A stretch of 56,799 nt of DNA from Verrucomicrobiota bacterium (GCA_016209525.1 JACQWK010000070.1:1-56799), one strand, 5' to 3'; numbered from the stretch's first letter, positions 36,880 to 46,796 are shown. Translations and numbers: made by a program. The notes: a model not told the origin generated them from the sequence alone.

Positions 36880-39289
36880 ACACCCTCAGCCGCGTCGGCT
36901 CGCTCACGGCGGATTGGGAGCGGTTCTTCGAGTGGAAACGCATCGAGCGCGAGGACGGGCCGCGAAAGGTTTCCTTGGAAACCGTTATTCGGGGCACTTG
37001 CGACCGGACGCGCCTGCTCGACCTGGTGGAGAATTTCACACTGTTCTCGGAGCACAAGGCAGGTTTGGTCAAAATCATTGGCCAAAACCATCAGGTGTTG
37101 GGGGTGAATGCGGCCATTCGGTCACTGCTCAGGATTCGGTCGGACGTGACCAAACCCGCCACCCTCACCCCAACCCCTCTCCCAGAGGTAGAGGGGCACT
37201 ATCGCGGAGGGCTGCAATTCTCGGGGCTGGTGGATCGGGCGCGTGAGTTGCGGCAGAAACAAACTCCGGCGGAGGACATCGCGTGGGAGTTGTTGCGTGA
37301 CCGGCGATTCGAGGGACTGAAGTTTCGTCGGCAGCACCAGATCGGGAATTACATCGCAGACTTCTGCTGTTCCTCGCTTTCACCGGCACGCCGCTCATCG
37401 CGGGCGAAGAACGGACGAAGGACGTGTTCGGCGATTACGTTTCCATCTACGACTTCCAGCAATCCGTCGAGGATGGAGCCACCGTGCCGCTCTTCTACGA
37501 GAACCGGACGCCGGAGTTGCAGCTCGTGAACCCGGACCTGAATGAGGACATCTACAATCTCATCGAGGCGGCGGAACTCGACCCGGAGCAGGAAGCAAAG
37601 CTCGAACGGGAGTTGAGCCGGCAATACCACATTCTCACCCGCGATGACCGGCTGGAGACGGTGGCCCAGGACATCGTGCGGCATTTCCTCGGGCGCGGCT
37701 TCGTTGGCAAAGCGATGGTGGTGTCCATCGACAAGGCCACCGCGCTCAAGATGCACGACAAGGTGCGGAAGCATTGGGCGGCGGAGCGGGAGCGGGTGGA
37801 GGGGGAGTTGGCGAGGTTCGCCTACCGGCTGAGTGAAGAACGAGAGCGGCCTGAGAACCGGGAGCTTGAGGCCGAGCTGGCCAAACGTCTGGACGTGCTC
37901 AAGACGACCAACATGGCGCTCATCGTCTCGCCGGGCCAAAACGAGATCGAGCAGATGAAGCGGCACGGCTTGGACATCGTGCCGCACCGGAAGCGGATGA
38001 ATGAGTCCCAGCCGCCACTCGACGAAAAGTTCAAAGACCCTGACGACCCGCTGCGGCTGGTGTTTGTTTGCGCGATGTGGATGACTGGATTCGACGCGCC
38101 AAGCTGTTCCACGGTGTATTTGGACAAGCCGATGCGGAATCACACGCTGATGCAGACCATTGCACGGGCGAATCGCGTCTTCCCTGGCAAGCACAGCGGC
38201 ATCATCGTGGACTACGCGAACGTGTTTGCGTCGCTTGAGAAAGCTCTTGCCATCTACGGCGCGGGCAGAGGGGGCGAGCGGCCGGTGAAGAACAAGAAGA
38301 AGCTCGTCGAAGATTTGCGCAAGGCAATCGAGGCAGCGACCGCGTTCTGCGCTACCCATTAGGTCATTCTCCCGGCCATCGAGCACCTGCCCACCGGAAG
38401 CCTGGAACGGTTGCAGAAAATGGACGACGCTGTCGATGCTCTGATTTCACCCGACCCATTGAGGCGAGAGTTCTTCGCTCACGAGCGCCTCGTGAGCACG
38501 CTCTACGGCGCAGTGAAGCCTGATCCGGCAGCGTTGGAGTTCGCAGGCCGCGCCGCCTGCATCGGTGCCATCGCAGATGCCATCCGCAGCAAGCTCAATC
38601 CCAACCCAGTGGATATTTCCGGAGTCATGAGCGACATCGCGAAACTGCTCGACGGTTCGATTACCGGCGTGGACATGCCCGCCAAGCCCGCGCCTGTGAT
38701 GGATTTGTCGAAGATTGATTTCGATGCATTGCAGCGCCGGTTTGCGGACTCGAAGCACAAAAACACCGATCTCGAAATCCTCAAGGCAGCCATTCGCGCC
38801 CAGTTGGAGAAGCTAATTCGCCTGAACAAAACGCGCGCCGACTTCGCCGAGAAGTTCGAGGAGTTGATCGAATCCTACAACGCTGGCAGTCGGAACATTG
38901 AAGAACTGTTTGAGGAGTTGCTAAAACTGAGTCGGAATTTGTCCGAGGAACAGCAACGCCACGTCCGCGAAAACATGACCGAGGAAGAGTTGGTTATCTT
39001 CGACATCCTCACCCGCCCGGCGCCGGAATTGAGCCCGGATGAACGCGCCGAGGTCAAGAAAGTCACCCGCGAGCTTCTGACGCGCCTCAAGCAACTTCTC
39101 GTCCTCAACTGGCGGCAGAAGTCCTCAGCGCGTTCCCAGATTCGGCTCGCTATCGGAGACTTTCTCGACTCTGGCCTGCCACGTATTTATTCGCCCGATC
39201 TTTACCAACAAAAGTGCTCCGCGGTCTTCGAGCACATTTACGAAAGCTACCCGGAGCGGGGGGCTGGCGTTTACTCGGCGCTTGGTTGA
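36880..39289 (+). pseudogene. hsdR: hsdR remnant (type I restriction endonuclease motor subunit)
   Basis: Part one, about 36885-37135, reads [20 protein letters not shown] then [20 protein letters not shown] and is the region before the helicase core. At 37137-37372 a family C repeat and a DUF559-like segment replace the ATP-binding lobe. Part two resumes near 37374 (FLAFTGTPLIAGEERTKDVF) with the second RecA lobe (MWMTGFDAPSCSTVYLDKPM, QTIARANRVFPGKHSGIIVD) and the helical C-terminus to 39289. A TAG at 38360-38362 interrupts part two in frame (CATH-stop-VILPAIEHLP). The nuclease domain, Walker A motif and DEAD box are missing. HsdR would be about 1000 residues when whole; this version has at least three lesions. 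Confidence 0.85.
37209..37372 (+). pseudogene. DUF559-type endonuclease-like fragment inside hsdR
   Basis: The frame reads RARELRQKQTPAEDIAWELL then RDRRFEGLKFRRQHQIGNYI and ADFCC. This is the opening half of DUF559 proteins, small Vsr-like putative nucleases with a RR..LKFRRQxxIGxYIxDF motif. It is preceded immediately by a degraded family C palindrome (37158-37200). It shares its frame with the upstream hsdR piece but not with the downstream one. It ends abruptly where hsdR resumes. The catalytic second half is missing. Confidence 0.65.
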
Positions 39290-39415
39290 AACGAATCGAA
39301 CCTTACCCCAGGCACAACGCCGTGGCCACCTGCAACGCGTCGAAAGCTCGCTGGCCTTCGTCTCATGGCGGTTCATGGCCGAACGTGCTAAACGAAGAGT
39401 TCCGGGCTGACTTCA

Positions 39416-39763
39416 TCACGCCTTCGCCAGCGCTTTCACGCAATAGCTATTGAGGCTTTCGCCAGAGGCCAGTGCTTTCAATGCCAGGCGGCGGTGCAAC
39501 GCAGGTTCCACCCGCAGCACAAACTTGCCGCTGAATTGCTTTTTTCCCAATGGCCCCGGCAGCGGATGCCCGTCCGTCTCCAGAATCTCGATCACTTCCT
39601 CGACTGCTTGGCAAAGCTCGGCATACACCTTGGCTTCGTCTTGCCCATGCACGCCGCCGAACATCAGGCCGGGACACGTACCGACAAAACAACCGTCCTC
39701 CTCGCTCCACTCCACGATTTTCGGAAAGTGGGCGGCCTTGGCTTTGATTTCACTTCGATTCAT
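39416..39763 (-). CDS. hicB: HicB-family antitoxin
   Basis: 115 residues from the ATG at 39763, 14 bases inside the end of hicA. The N-terminal partial RNase-H-like fold is HFPKIVEWSEEDGCFVGTCP with GLMFGGVHGQDEAKVYAELC. The C-terminal ribbon-helix-helix or HicB-type DNA-binding region is GKFVLRVEPALHRRLALKAL with ASGESLNSYCVKALAKA. HicB neutralises HicA by covering its active site, and it represses the operon. The order toxin first, antitoxin second with a short overlap is the standard hicAB layout. The pair lies near the right end of the decayed island and looks intact. It could still act as an addiction module that keeps the island in place. Confidence 0.85.
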   Translation of the reverse strand: MNRSEIKAKAAHFPKIVEWSEEDGCFVGTCPGLMFGGVHGQDEAKVYAELCQAVEEVIEILETDGHPLPGPLGKKQFSGKFVLRVEPALHRRLALKALASGESLNSYCVKALAKA

Positions 39764-39953
39764 TGGATATGGCTTCAAAAGCGCGGCGTACCTGCTTTTC
39801 CAGATAAGGCGGCACGTCATCGCCAGGTTTCCCGCTCACCGTCACCACGTTGCCGCTCGGATGAACGAAATTTCGATGACTGCCCTTTCCACCTCGATTC
39901 CGAAATCCTGCTCGCTCCAAGTCGGCAATCAGTTGGCGAACCTTGCGCGGCAT
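39750..39953 (-). CDS. hicA: HicA-family mRNA-interferase toxin
   Basis: 67 residues from the ATG at 39953. The small dsRBD-like fold is recognisable in KVRQLIADLERAGFRNRGGK followed by GSHRNFVHPSGNVVTV and YLEKQVRRAFEAI. His in GSHRNF is the catalytic residue of HicA, which cuts mRNA independently of ribosomes. The length is in the usual 55-90 range, and no key residue is missing. It is first in the operon; the promoter should lie in 39954-40027, where I see TATCAAACCGGTATCACAGG with a short repeat (ATCA-ACCGGTATCA) that may be an operator. It overlaps hicB by 14 bases. Confidence 0.85.
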   Translation of the reverse strand: MPRKVRQLIADLERAGFRNRGGKGSHRNFVHPSGNVVTVSGKPGDDVPPYLEKQVRRAFEAISNESK

Positions 39954-40027
39954 CTCAGTATCAAACCGGTATCACAGGGGTTCAGGGCTGTCAACGCCGG
40001 CCAAGGGTGTTCACGAATCCCTCGGCT

Positions 40028-40380
40028 TCAGGCGCTCGTCACGTCCGGCAGCTTTTCCAGCGCGGCGCGCTTGGTCTCGGTGTCAATGTGAGTGTAGTTC
40101 CTGCTGACGGCTTCGCCTTCGTGGCCCACGATGTCCCGAGCCACCACTTCGCTGACGCCCTCGTTTTTTAGCAAGCTCGTGGCTGTGTGCCGCAATGCGT
40201 GGAAGGAAATCGGACTGAGTTGGCGTCGCGCGCTGCGTCCGGCCTTGCCTTGCTTCCTCTCGTGATCGCCCCGCGATTGCACCAGCCCGGTGGAGGCCAT
40301 GACTTCGTAAAATTGATTCGAGAGCCAGCTTACCGTCTTGCCCAGAAATGAAGGGCACAAAGGCGCTCTCCGATCATTGC
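40028..40380 (-). pseudogene. Tyrosine recombinase (integrase), C-terminal fragment
   Basis: About 115 residues of a phage-type integrase catalytic domain: LCPSFLGKTVSWLSNQFYEV, RRQLSPISFHALRHTATSLL (the H-x-x-R signature), SEVVARDIVGHEGEAVSRNY (the GH and the nucleophile Tyr) and THIDTETKRAALEKLPDVTS. The SAM-like core-binding domain and the first catalytic arginine, both N-terminal, are missing. Homology stops near 40376, only about 15 bases from the right attachment site. The open frame beyond it merely reads through the tRNA copy (GNRTHVESP). This enzyme would have inserted the island. The truncation explains why it is now fixed. Confidence 0.88.
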
Positions 40381-40395
40381 CGGCGGACGGGCTTT

Positions 40396-40427
40396 CCACG
40401 TGGGTTCGATTCCCATCACCCGCTCCA
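40396..40427 (+). other. Attachment site attR (duplicate tRNA-Gly 3' end)
   Basis: A 32-base exact copy of tRNA-Gly positions 43-74 (CCACGTGGGTTCGATTCCCA through CGCTCCA). The anticodon arm is absent, so this is not a tRNA gene. It is followed by chromosomal DNA leading to the DUF1553 gene. Confidence 0.87.
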
Positions 40428-40591
40428 ACCTTCAAAAGCCCTGTCAAACAAGGCCTTCTTGCCGATCGCGACTCCAAGAGAGAGGGCAAATTCCGGCTTG
40501 AACGGTGCGCGGTCATGCAAAAACGGAAAGCCGGTCGGTGAGCCTTCGCGGAGCGGCGAATTCCGGCGGAAGCGTCGAATAAGGTCGAGGG

Positions 40592-43500
40592 CTAAGGAAT
40601 GAAGATGAATTCCTTCAAATTGAAAACAGCATGAGCCAGATCCTTCCAAACCTCCTGGCTTCCCGGAATCTCCTGCTTCCCTAAGCCCCGCAATTCAGCC
40701 AGACGTTCGGCGGTGTCGATGAACCGTTTTTTGTCGGAGAGCGTCGCCGCGCGGCCGAGCGAAGCCTCGAACATGGAGTCAATCCGCGCTTCCAGCGAAT
40801 CGTCCTCCCGCGTGATGAGCCGGCGGGACCATCGTTCCGCCTGCTGCAAGACGAACGGATCGTTCAAGAGCGCCAGGGATTGCGCCGGGACGCTCGCGGT
40901 GTCGCGCCGGCCCTGGCAGACCTTTCCTCCGGGGATATTGAAAGCACTCAGAAATTTGGGTGTCTCCATCAGGTTGGCCTTGATATAGACGCTCCGGCGG
41001 CCCAGGCCGTCCAGCGGACCGACAAAGAGCCGGCGATCGGCATTTTCCCTCTCGCGATAAGGATGAACGCTCAAGCCATTCATCGACCGATCCAACCGCC
41101 CTGACACCGCGAGCATGCTGTCGCGGATGGCTTCGGCCTCCATGCGCCGGGCGGGATAATGCTGGAGCAATCGATTCTGCGGGTCGATTTCCCGCGCCTC
41201 CGGCGATGGTCTAGCCGAAGTCTGGAACGTTCTGGATAACACAATCGTCCGAATCAGGCGTTTGACGGACCAATCCTCGCGCACGAATTGGCCGGCTAGG
41301 TAATCCAGCAATTCCGGGTGCGACGGCTTGTCGCCGAGCTGTCCGAAGTCATCCACCGTCCTCACCAATCCTTCCCCGAACAAATGTTTCCAGATGCGGT
41401 TGACCATCACCCGGGCCGTCAGAGGATTCCTCGCGTTGGCGATGCGTTCGGCCAATGGCAGGCGACCGCTGCCCTCACCCGTGAACTGGGCAGGGACGCG
41501 CTGCTGCGCGTCCTGGCCAACCGACAGGTCAGTCCTGCCAGATTTGTGAGCAACCGACTTTTCGATAGCGAACTCCGCATGGCCCGTGAACCCACCCCCA
41601 GCCTCTCCCAGGAGGGGAGGTTCGTTTGCCGCGCCGGCAGCAGGTTCCTTTCCTGGGAGGGGTGAAGGGGTGGGTTCGCCGCGAGCTGTGAAATGCGTTT
41701 GGAGCACTTCCAGGTAGCCGCGAGGAACGGGATCCGCGGGTTTGGTGCAATCGCCGCGAGCCAGCATGGGTTGGTCGAAGCCAGGCCCGAAGTCCGCCAT
41801 TCCGGGCACGACGCGAGGCAAGGTGAGCGAGCGTTCCGCTCTCCGATACTCGGCCGTCAACTTCTGGAGACGCGGAGATTGGTCTAGCCGATTGCGGAGC
41901 AATCCGTTTTTCACCAGGAAATCGAGCCACACCGCGTCGTCATCCGTCGCCGCCTCGTTTCGCCATCGATCGACGGCTTCGAGGATGCGTTGCCGGTAAC
42001 GATTGGCGACCCCCACCTCGCTGGCCGGGTCCGGCGCCGACCACAGGCTCGCCAGATGAGCCAGCTCCTCTTTGGGCGGGGTGTCTGTGGAGTGAATCAC
42101 GACGCGCGTAATGCCGAACCAGGATCGCGGATCCTCAGCGGCCTTCTCCCAAGGAAGCTTGTAATTGGCTTTGTCACCTCCGAGCGCGCTCAGTTGATCC
42201 GGGAATTTCGGGTTATCGAACATCGTCATCAGTTCGGCGTACACACGCACGCTCTCCGCGTCAGGCGGAGGAGAAAAGGTGATCCATTGGAACGCGGTGT
42301 TGGTGAGCGCCCGGTAGTTCTGGTAGTTGAGCTGGCAATTATTCGAGACCAAGCGCACGGCGCTGCTCCGGCGCCCCATGACTCGGAAACTAATCTTGGC
42401 CATTCCGTTTGTAAGCAGCGGCGAGCGCAGAGTCCCGTTAAACTTCTGGGAAACCAAATGCGTATAAACTCCGGCCGGCAAGACCATTTCGACAGCCGCG
42501 TCGCCGTCGCTGTGCAAGGTAAACTCGCTGCGCGGGCTAGGACCCAATCGAAGCCCTTGGCCGCCCGGCTCCCAGGGGCCAAAGCTGCCAGACCGAAAAT
42601 CGGCGTACGTCACGAAGTTGCTTCGGTTAAACTCAGCGCTTGCTTTTTCCTCGCCTGCGAATTTGGCGGCTGCCTCTGTCCAGCGGCCGCGAAAGTTCTT
42701 TCCATCGCTCTGATTGGTCGAATGGAGCGCGCGCCAGAACGAGAAAGGTTCTTCGAGCGCGGCTGTTTTGTTTGTTAGAACCTTGATCCAGTGCTGCAAT
42801 CGCGCCGGATCGAGGTCCGCAGCAGACGATTCCTTGGCCACGCTTTGGAAGGCCAGGCTGCTCTTGGCCTGTGCGGCCAGCAAATAGAGGTGAACGTCAC
42901 CGGCGTCCTGCATCCAGATATCCCCGATCTCCTGTCCAATCTCGTGTTTCAGTTTGGTCAGTTCTTGAATCGCGGAGGCGTTGATTTCCGGCGCGTCGAT
43001 CGTATGGCTGACTTGCCGGGAGCTTCGGAGAATCCCCAGCAGCGCGTAATAATCCTTCATCGATACGGCATCGATCTTGTGATCGTGGCAGCGGGCACAG
43101 GCCACGGTCGTGGCTTGAAACGCTTTCGTGAGCGTGTCGATCTGATTATCCGCCAGATCATACCCGATCTGCCGCAGTCCGATGCAATCGTCATGATTGA
43201 CTTCTCCGAATCGGTAGAAAGCCGTCCCGATGACCGACTCATTGAATTGTTCCTCCCGATTCCATCGGGTTTGGGGAAGCAGATCGCCGGCGATGTGTTC
43301 CCGGACGAATTGATCGTAAGGAAGATCCTGGTTGAATGCGCGGATGAGATAATCCCGATACCGCCAGGCGTGGTGAACTTCGTAGTTCCATTCGTTGCCG
43401 TGGGTTTCGGAAAACCGGACGACGTCGAGCCAGTGTCTCGCCCAACGTTCCCCAAAGTGCGGCGAGGCCAGGAGCCGCTCCACCAACCCTTCATACGCGC

Positions 43501-43852
43501 CCGGCGATTGGTTCGCGACGAAGGCTTGCGTTTCGTCTCGAGTCGGTGGCAGACCGGTGAGCACAAGCGTCAGGCGGCGCACCAGCGTGGGTTTGTCTGC
43601 CGGCTCTGAAGGCTTCAAACCAGCCGCCTCCAGCCGAGCGTGCACAAAACGATCGACCGCATGTCGGGACCACAACGGATCGCGCACCTCGGGGACCCCG
43701 ACGTTCTCGACCGGTCGCAAACTCCACCAGTTGCGCCGTAGCGCGAGCGTTTCCTCCCATGAAAGCGGCGCACTCTCGGCCGCTTCTCCGGTCAACGTGC
43801 AGGCTCCAAGCGGCAGAGCCACGGTCACCGTCAGGATCCAATTCATCGACAT
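40592..43852 (-). CDS. DUF1549/DUF1553 protein (PSCyt2-PSD1), long form with repeat-encoded insertion
   Basis: 1086 residues from the ATG at 43852 (MSMNWILTVTVALPLGACTL), with a signal peptide that may be a lipoprotein signal. The frame extends upstream only into a family C repeat. The DUF1549 domain (about 50-290) has LVRRLTLVLTGLPPTRDE, HFGERWARHWLDVVRFSETH and ACARCHDHKIDAV, where CARCH is a haem-c-like CxxCH motif. The middle (about 400-640) looks like a carbohydrate-binding beta domain. DUF1553 (about 780-1080) has NPLTARVMVNRIWKHLFGEG and VDDFGQLGDKPSHPELLDYL. Residues about 725-755 are encoded by a palindromic repeat and do not belong to the family pattern. Such proteins abound in Planctomycetes and Verrucomicrobia and probably act on sulfated or complex polysaccharides. 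It is divergent from the paralogue at 44326. Confidence 0.85.
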   Translation of the reverse strand: MSMNWILTVTVALPLGACTLTGEAAESAPLSWEETLALRRNWWSLRPVENVGVPEVRDPLWSRHAVDRFVHARLEAAGLKPSEPADKPTLVRRLTLVLTGLPPTRDETQAFVANQSPGAYEGLVERLLASPHFGERWARHWLDVVRFSETHGNEWNYEVHHAWRYRDYLIRAFNQDLPYDQFVREHIAGDLLPQTRWNREEQFNESVIGTAFYRFGEVNHDDCIGLRQIGYDLADNQIDTLTKAFQATTVACARCHDHKIDAVSMKDYYALLGILRSSRQVSHTIDAPEINASAIQELTKLKHEIGQEIGDIWMQDAGDVHLYLLAAQAKSSLAFQSVAKESSAADLDPARLQHWIKVLTNKTAALEEPFSFWRALHSTNQSDGKNFRGRWTEAAAKFAGEEKASAEFNRSNFVTYADFRSGSFGPWEPGGQGLRLGPSPRSEFTLHSDGDAAVEMVLPAGVYTHLVSQKFNGTLRSPLLTNGMAKISFRVMGRRSSAVRLVSNNCQLNYQNYRALTNTAFQWITFSPPPDAESVRVYAELMTMFDNPKFPDQLSALGGDKANYKLPWEKAAEDPRSWFGITRVVIHSTDTPPKEELAHLASLWSAPDPASEVGVANRYRQRILEAVDRWRNEAATDDDAVWLDFLVKNGLLRNRLDQSPRLQKLTAEYRRAERSLTLPRVVPGMADFGPGFDQPMLARGDCTKPADPVPRGYLEVLQTHFTARGEPTPSPLPGKEPAAGAANEPPLLGEAGGGFTGHAEFAIEKSVAHKSGRTDLSVGQDAQQRVPAQFTGEGSGRLPLAERIANARNPLTARVMVNRIWKHLFGEGLVRTVDDFGQLGDKPSHPELLDYLAGQFVREDWSVKRLIRTIVLSRTFQTSARPSPEAREIDPQNRLLQHYPARRMEAEAIRDSMLAVSGRLDRSMNGLSVHPYRERENADRRLFVGPLDGLGRRSVYIKANLMETPKFLSAFNIPGGKVCQGRRDTASVPAQSLALLNDPFVLQQAERWSRRLITREDDSLEARIDSMFEASLGRAATLSDKKRFIDTAERLAELRGLGKQEIPGSQEVWKDLAHAVFNLKEFIFIP
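41588..41677. repeat. Family C-prime palindrome lying inside a coding sequence
   Basis: Arms 41588-41618 (GAACCCACCCCCAGCCTCTC...) and 41649-41677 (...GGGGTGAAGGGGTGGGTTC) pair well. Intergenic sisters are at 18478 and 30146. Here the element, read on the minus strand, encodes GEPTPSPLPGKEPAAGAANE and PPLLGEAGGGFTG in the frame of the DUF1553 protein, with no stop. Confidence 0.8.
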
Positions 43853-43877
43853 ATTAATCAGTCCATTGCTTGCCCGA

Positions 43878-43948
43878 CACTGGCTCCCCTCACCCTTGAT
43901 CCCTCTCCCCTCATCCGATGAGGGGAGAGGGTAGGGAGAGAGGTGAAT
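43878..43948. repeat. Family C hairpin, copy 3
   Basis: CCCCTCACCCTTGATCCCTC and TCATCCGATGAGGGGAGAGG followed by GTAGGGAGAGAGG form a hairpin just upstream of the long DUF1553 gene. The divergent spacer 43853-44325 contains no other recognisable feature; the stretch 43960-44200 is less GC-rich and may hold both promoters. Confidence 0.7.
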
Positions 43949-44325
43949 CATGTCGCGTTAGCTGTGACCTGTTTAATCAATTACTGCGGCAGTCAGCCTC
44001 TGCCGCATTGTCTGTTATTGAAAGTGGGTGCGAGAGCCGGTCCAACCAGATTTCAAGATTTAGGTGTGTTTCCCAAACGAATCGGCGCTGGCGTTGCACG
44101 AGAGAAAACCTAACCCAGTCTGCCTTGACCGACAATTCTCTTTATTGTCTTCCAGCAACACGGGGAGTATCTCCGAATGAGAACACTGTGCGTTGATCGC
44201 CCGAAATCGTCGCCGCCAGCGCGAATTTCTCGGAGCGCGGCTGTGTTCTTTGACTTGAAGGAGGCGCAGCCTCGGGCCTAGATTCTCAGATCAACCGAAA
44301 CTCGAGCGCATCGACCTTCGCCCTG

Positions 44326-46548
44326 GTGAAACTGAACTTTATCTCGCTGAGAATACTCTGTCGTGGGGTCATGACCCTCTTTCTGTCTATGCCGGCCAGC
44401 GGCGTGGTAATCGCCGCTGACACCGCGCAAGCCGCCGGAGCGAATCATTGGGCGTTCGTGCGGCCGGAGCGTCCTCTTCCGCCCAACCTTCGGGATGCGG
44501 AACAAGCCCATAACCCAATCGACCGTTTCATCTTGGCGCGGCTCGAAAAGGAAGGCCTTAAACCGTCTTCACCGGCGAAGCGCGCGACCTTGATTCGCCG
44601 CGTCAGTCTGGACTTGCTCGGACTGCCGCCCTCGCCGGAAGAAGTCGATGCGTTTGTGAATGACCCGCGGCCGGAGGCCTATGAACAGTTGGTGGACCGG
44701 CTGCTGGCTTCGCCCACTTATGGTGAACGCTGGGGACGGCATTGGCTCGACTTGGCGCGCTACGCGGACAGCAACGGGTACACTCGCGATTTCCCCCGCG
44801 AAATCTGGAAATACCGCGATTGGGTGATCGACGCGCTGAATCAGAATATGCCGTTTGACCAGTTCACCCTGGAACAGCTCGCCGGCGATTTGCTGCCGAA
44901 CGCGACGCCGGCCCAGCAGATCGCCACCGGTTTTCATCGCAACACGCTCTTCAATGAGGAAGGGGGAACGGACCCGGAACAATTCCGCGTCGATGCCGTG
45001 GCTGATCGCGTGGCGACGACTGGGGCGGTCTTCCTCGGACTGACCATCGAGTGCGCGCGATGTCATTCTCACAAATACGATCCGATCTCGCAACGCGAGT
45101 ATTACGAGCTCTTCGCCTTCTTGAACAATTGCGACGAACCGATGATCGACGCTCCATCTGAGCGGGAAATCGCGCGCGGCGATCTCGAGAAACGCAAGGA
45201 GATTCGCGCCAGGATCGCGGCGCTGGAAAAGGAGCTGCAAGGCCGGCGCGATGAATTTCTCAAGCACCAGTTGGCGTGGGAGAAAACCATCACGCCGGAA
45301 ATGCGCGCTCGATTGCCCGGCCCCACCCAAACGGCCGTGGATCAGGCGCCGGACAAACGGGACGACGCGCAAAAGAAGCTTGTGGCCGACCTTTTCAAAA
45401 CGACCGACACGGCCCGGAGACTGTTCCCCGTGATCGAAAAGATCGCGGAGCTGCAAGCGACGGAGCCGGTCATCCCGACGACGCTGGTTTTGAAAGAACG
45501 CACCGAGCCGCGCGAGACGCGCATCCACAAGCGCGGTAATTTCCTCGAACCTGGAGACAAAGTGAATCCGTCTGTGCCGGCGGTGCTGCATCCGCTTGCG
45601 CACAGCGGCGAGCCTCCCAACCGCGTCGATCTGGCCCGCTGGTTAACCGACCCGGCCAATCCCCTGACTGCACGCGTGGTGGTGAACCGTTACTGGCAAC
45701 GATTCTTCGGCCAAGGCCTCGTGGAGACGGAGAATGATTTCGGCACGCAAGGGTCGCGGCCCACGCATCCCGATCTTCTGGATTGGCTCGCGTGCGAGTT
45801 CGTGGCCAGCGGCTGGAACGTCAAGACGATGCACCGTCTCATCGTGATGTCGGCCACCTATCGCCAGTCCTCAGCTCACCGGCCTGACTTACAGTCGGCT
45901 GACCCCGCCAATCGGCTCTTGGGGCGGCAGAATCGGCTGCGTGTCGATGCCGAAGTTGTGCGCGACGCCGCGCTGACGGTGAGCGGACTGTTAACCCGCG
46001 AGATCGGCGGACCGAGCGTTTTCCCGCCTCAACCGGAAGGCGTGTTCGAATTCACCCAAGATCCAAAACCTTGGAAAACCGCCGACGGAAAAGAGCGCTA
46101 TCGCCGCGCGCTCTACACGCATTTTTGGAGATCCAGCCCGTACCCGGCCCTCATGGTCTTCGATGCGCCAAACGCCAACGTCACTTGCACGCGGCGGACG
46201 CGCTCGAACACGCCGCTCCAAGCGCTCACTTTGGCCAATGACCACCAGTTCATCGAGTGCGCACGAGCGCTGGCCGATCGTCTGTTCTCGCAAGGAGCGA
46301 AGCGAATCGAGGAGCAAGTGGCGCACGCATTTCGGCTTTGTCTCTCGCGCGGTCCGCGTCCAGAAGAGGCCAACCGCCTTGCCGATTTGTTGGCGCAACA
46401 AACGAAGCGATTCGCCGAACGACCCGAAGAAGCTCGGCAATTGCTGGGCCGGGCAGACGGCGACGGCGAGCAGATTCCAGTTCGCGCCGCCTGGACATTC
46501 GTCGCGCGCGTTTTGATGAACGTTGACGAATTTGTGACACGGGAATAA
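44326..46548 (+). CDS. DUF1549/DUF1553 protein (PSCyt2-PSD1), short form
   Basis: 740 residues from a GTG at 44326. An ATG at 44371 would give [20 protein letters not shown], also a good signal peptide, so the start is uncertain. DUF1549 covers about 40-250 with [37 protein letters not shown] and [14 protein letters not shown] (a CxxCH motif). A charged helical linker with coiled-coil character follows (about 280-345), then DUF1553 at about 430-720 with [20 protein letters not shown] and [19 protein letters not shown]. The size is normal for the family, which is usually encoded next to a DUF1501 gene. Here the DUF1501 gene follows at 47816, beyond a repeat cluster and a pseudopilin gene. Both gene products are predicted to be exported. 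Confidence 0.88.
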   Translation: MKLNFISLRILCRGVMTLFLSMPASGVVIAADTAQAAGANHWAFVRPERPLPPNLRDAEQAHNPIDRFILARLEKEGLKPSSPAKRATLIRRVSLDLLGLPPSPEEVDAFVNDPRPEAYEQLVDRLLASPTYGERWGRHWLDLARYADSNGYTRDFPREIWKYRDWVIDALNQNMPFDQFTLEQLAGDLLPNATPAQQIATGFHRNTLFNEEGGTDPEQFRVDAVADRVATTGAVFLGLTIECARCHSHKYDPISQREYYELFAFLNNCDEPMIDAPSEREIARGDLEKRKEIRARIAALEKELQGRRDEFLKHQLAWEKTITPEMRARLPGPTQTAVDQAPDKRDDAQKKLVADLFKTTDTARRLFPVIEKIAELQATEPVIPTTLVLKERTEPRETRIHKRGNFLEPGDKVNPSVPAVLHPLAHSGEPPNRVDLARWLTDPANPLTARVVVNRYWQRFFGQGLVETENDFGTQGSRPTHPDLLDWLACEFVASGWNVKTMHRLIVMSATYRQSSAHRPDLQSADPANRLLGRQNRLRVDAEVVRDAALTVSGLLTREIGGPSVFPPQPEGVFEFTQDPKPWKTADGKERYRRALYTHFWRSSPYPALMVFDAPNANVTCTRRTRSNTPLQALTLANDHQFIECARALADRLFSQGAKRIEEQVAHAFRLCLSRGPRPEEANRLADLLAQQTKRFAERPEEARQLLGRADGDGEQIPVRAAWTFVARVLMNVDEFVTRE

Positions 46549-46597
46549 ACCGAAGTCCCGGCGGGCCGTGCTCTGAACAAGCTGCCACGTACAGAGG

Positions 46598-46716
46598 AGA
46601 CCGTGGGATGGACCACACGCGGAAGGTTTGTAGTCCCGCCTTTAGGCGGCCCGAACCGGCTAAAGCCGGGACTACAAACGCCGACCTGTCGTTCATCCAA
46701 CGGTCTCGTCAATAAA
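46598..46716. repeat. Family E repeat, copy 2
   Basis: Core hairpin GTTTGTAGTCCCGCCTTTAG..TAAAGCCGGGACTACAAAC, with outer arms GAGACCGTGGGATGGA and TCCAACGGTCTCGTC, so one hairpin is nested in another. It begins 50 bases after the DUF1553 stop, much as copy 1 follows the other pseudopilin gene. Confidence 0.78.
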
Positions 46717-46796
46717 TTCGCGTTAGACCGTCGCTAGGTTTGGACTTCGCCAGTCCTGTGGCGCTTTCGATCCGCGGCGCGCCAAACAGCGGCAGA

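Noticed and set aside
40396..40427. Possible second tRNA-Gly gene
   Set aside because: Only the T-arm and acceptor 3' strand are present; there is no D-arm or anticodon arm. It is an attachment-site duplicate.
40592..43852. Treating the CxxCH motif of the DUF1549 proteins as proof of a c-type cytochrome
   Set aside because: The single CARCHDHK motif is characteristic of the family, but haem binding is not shown by the sequence alone, so it is only noted.
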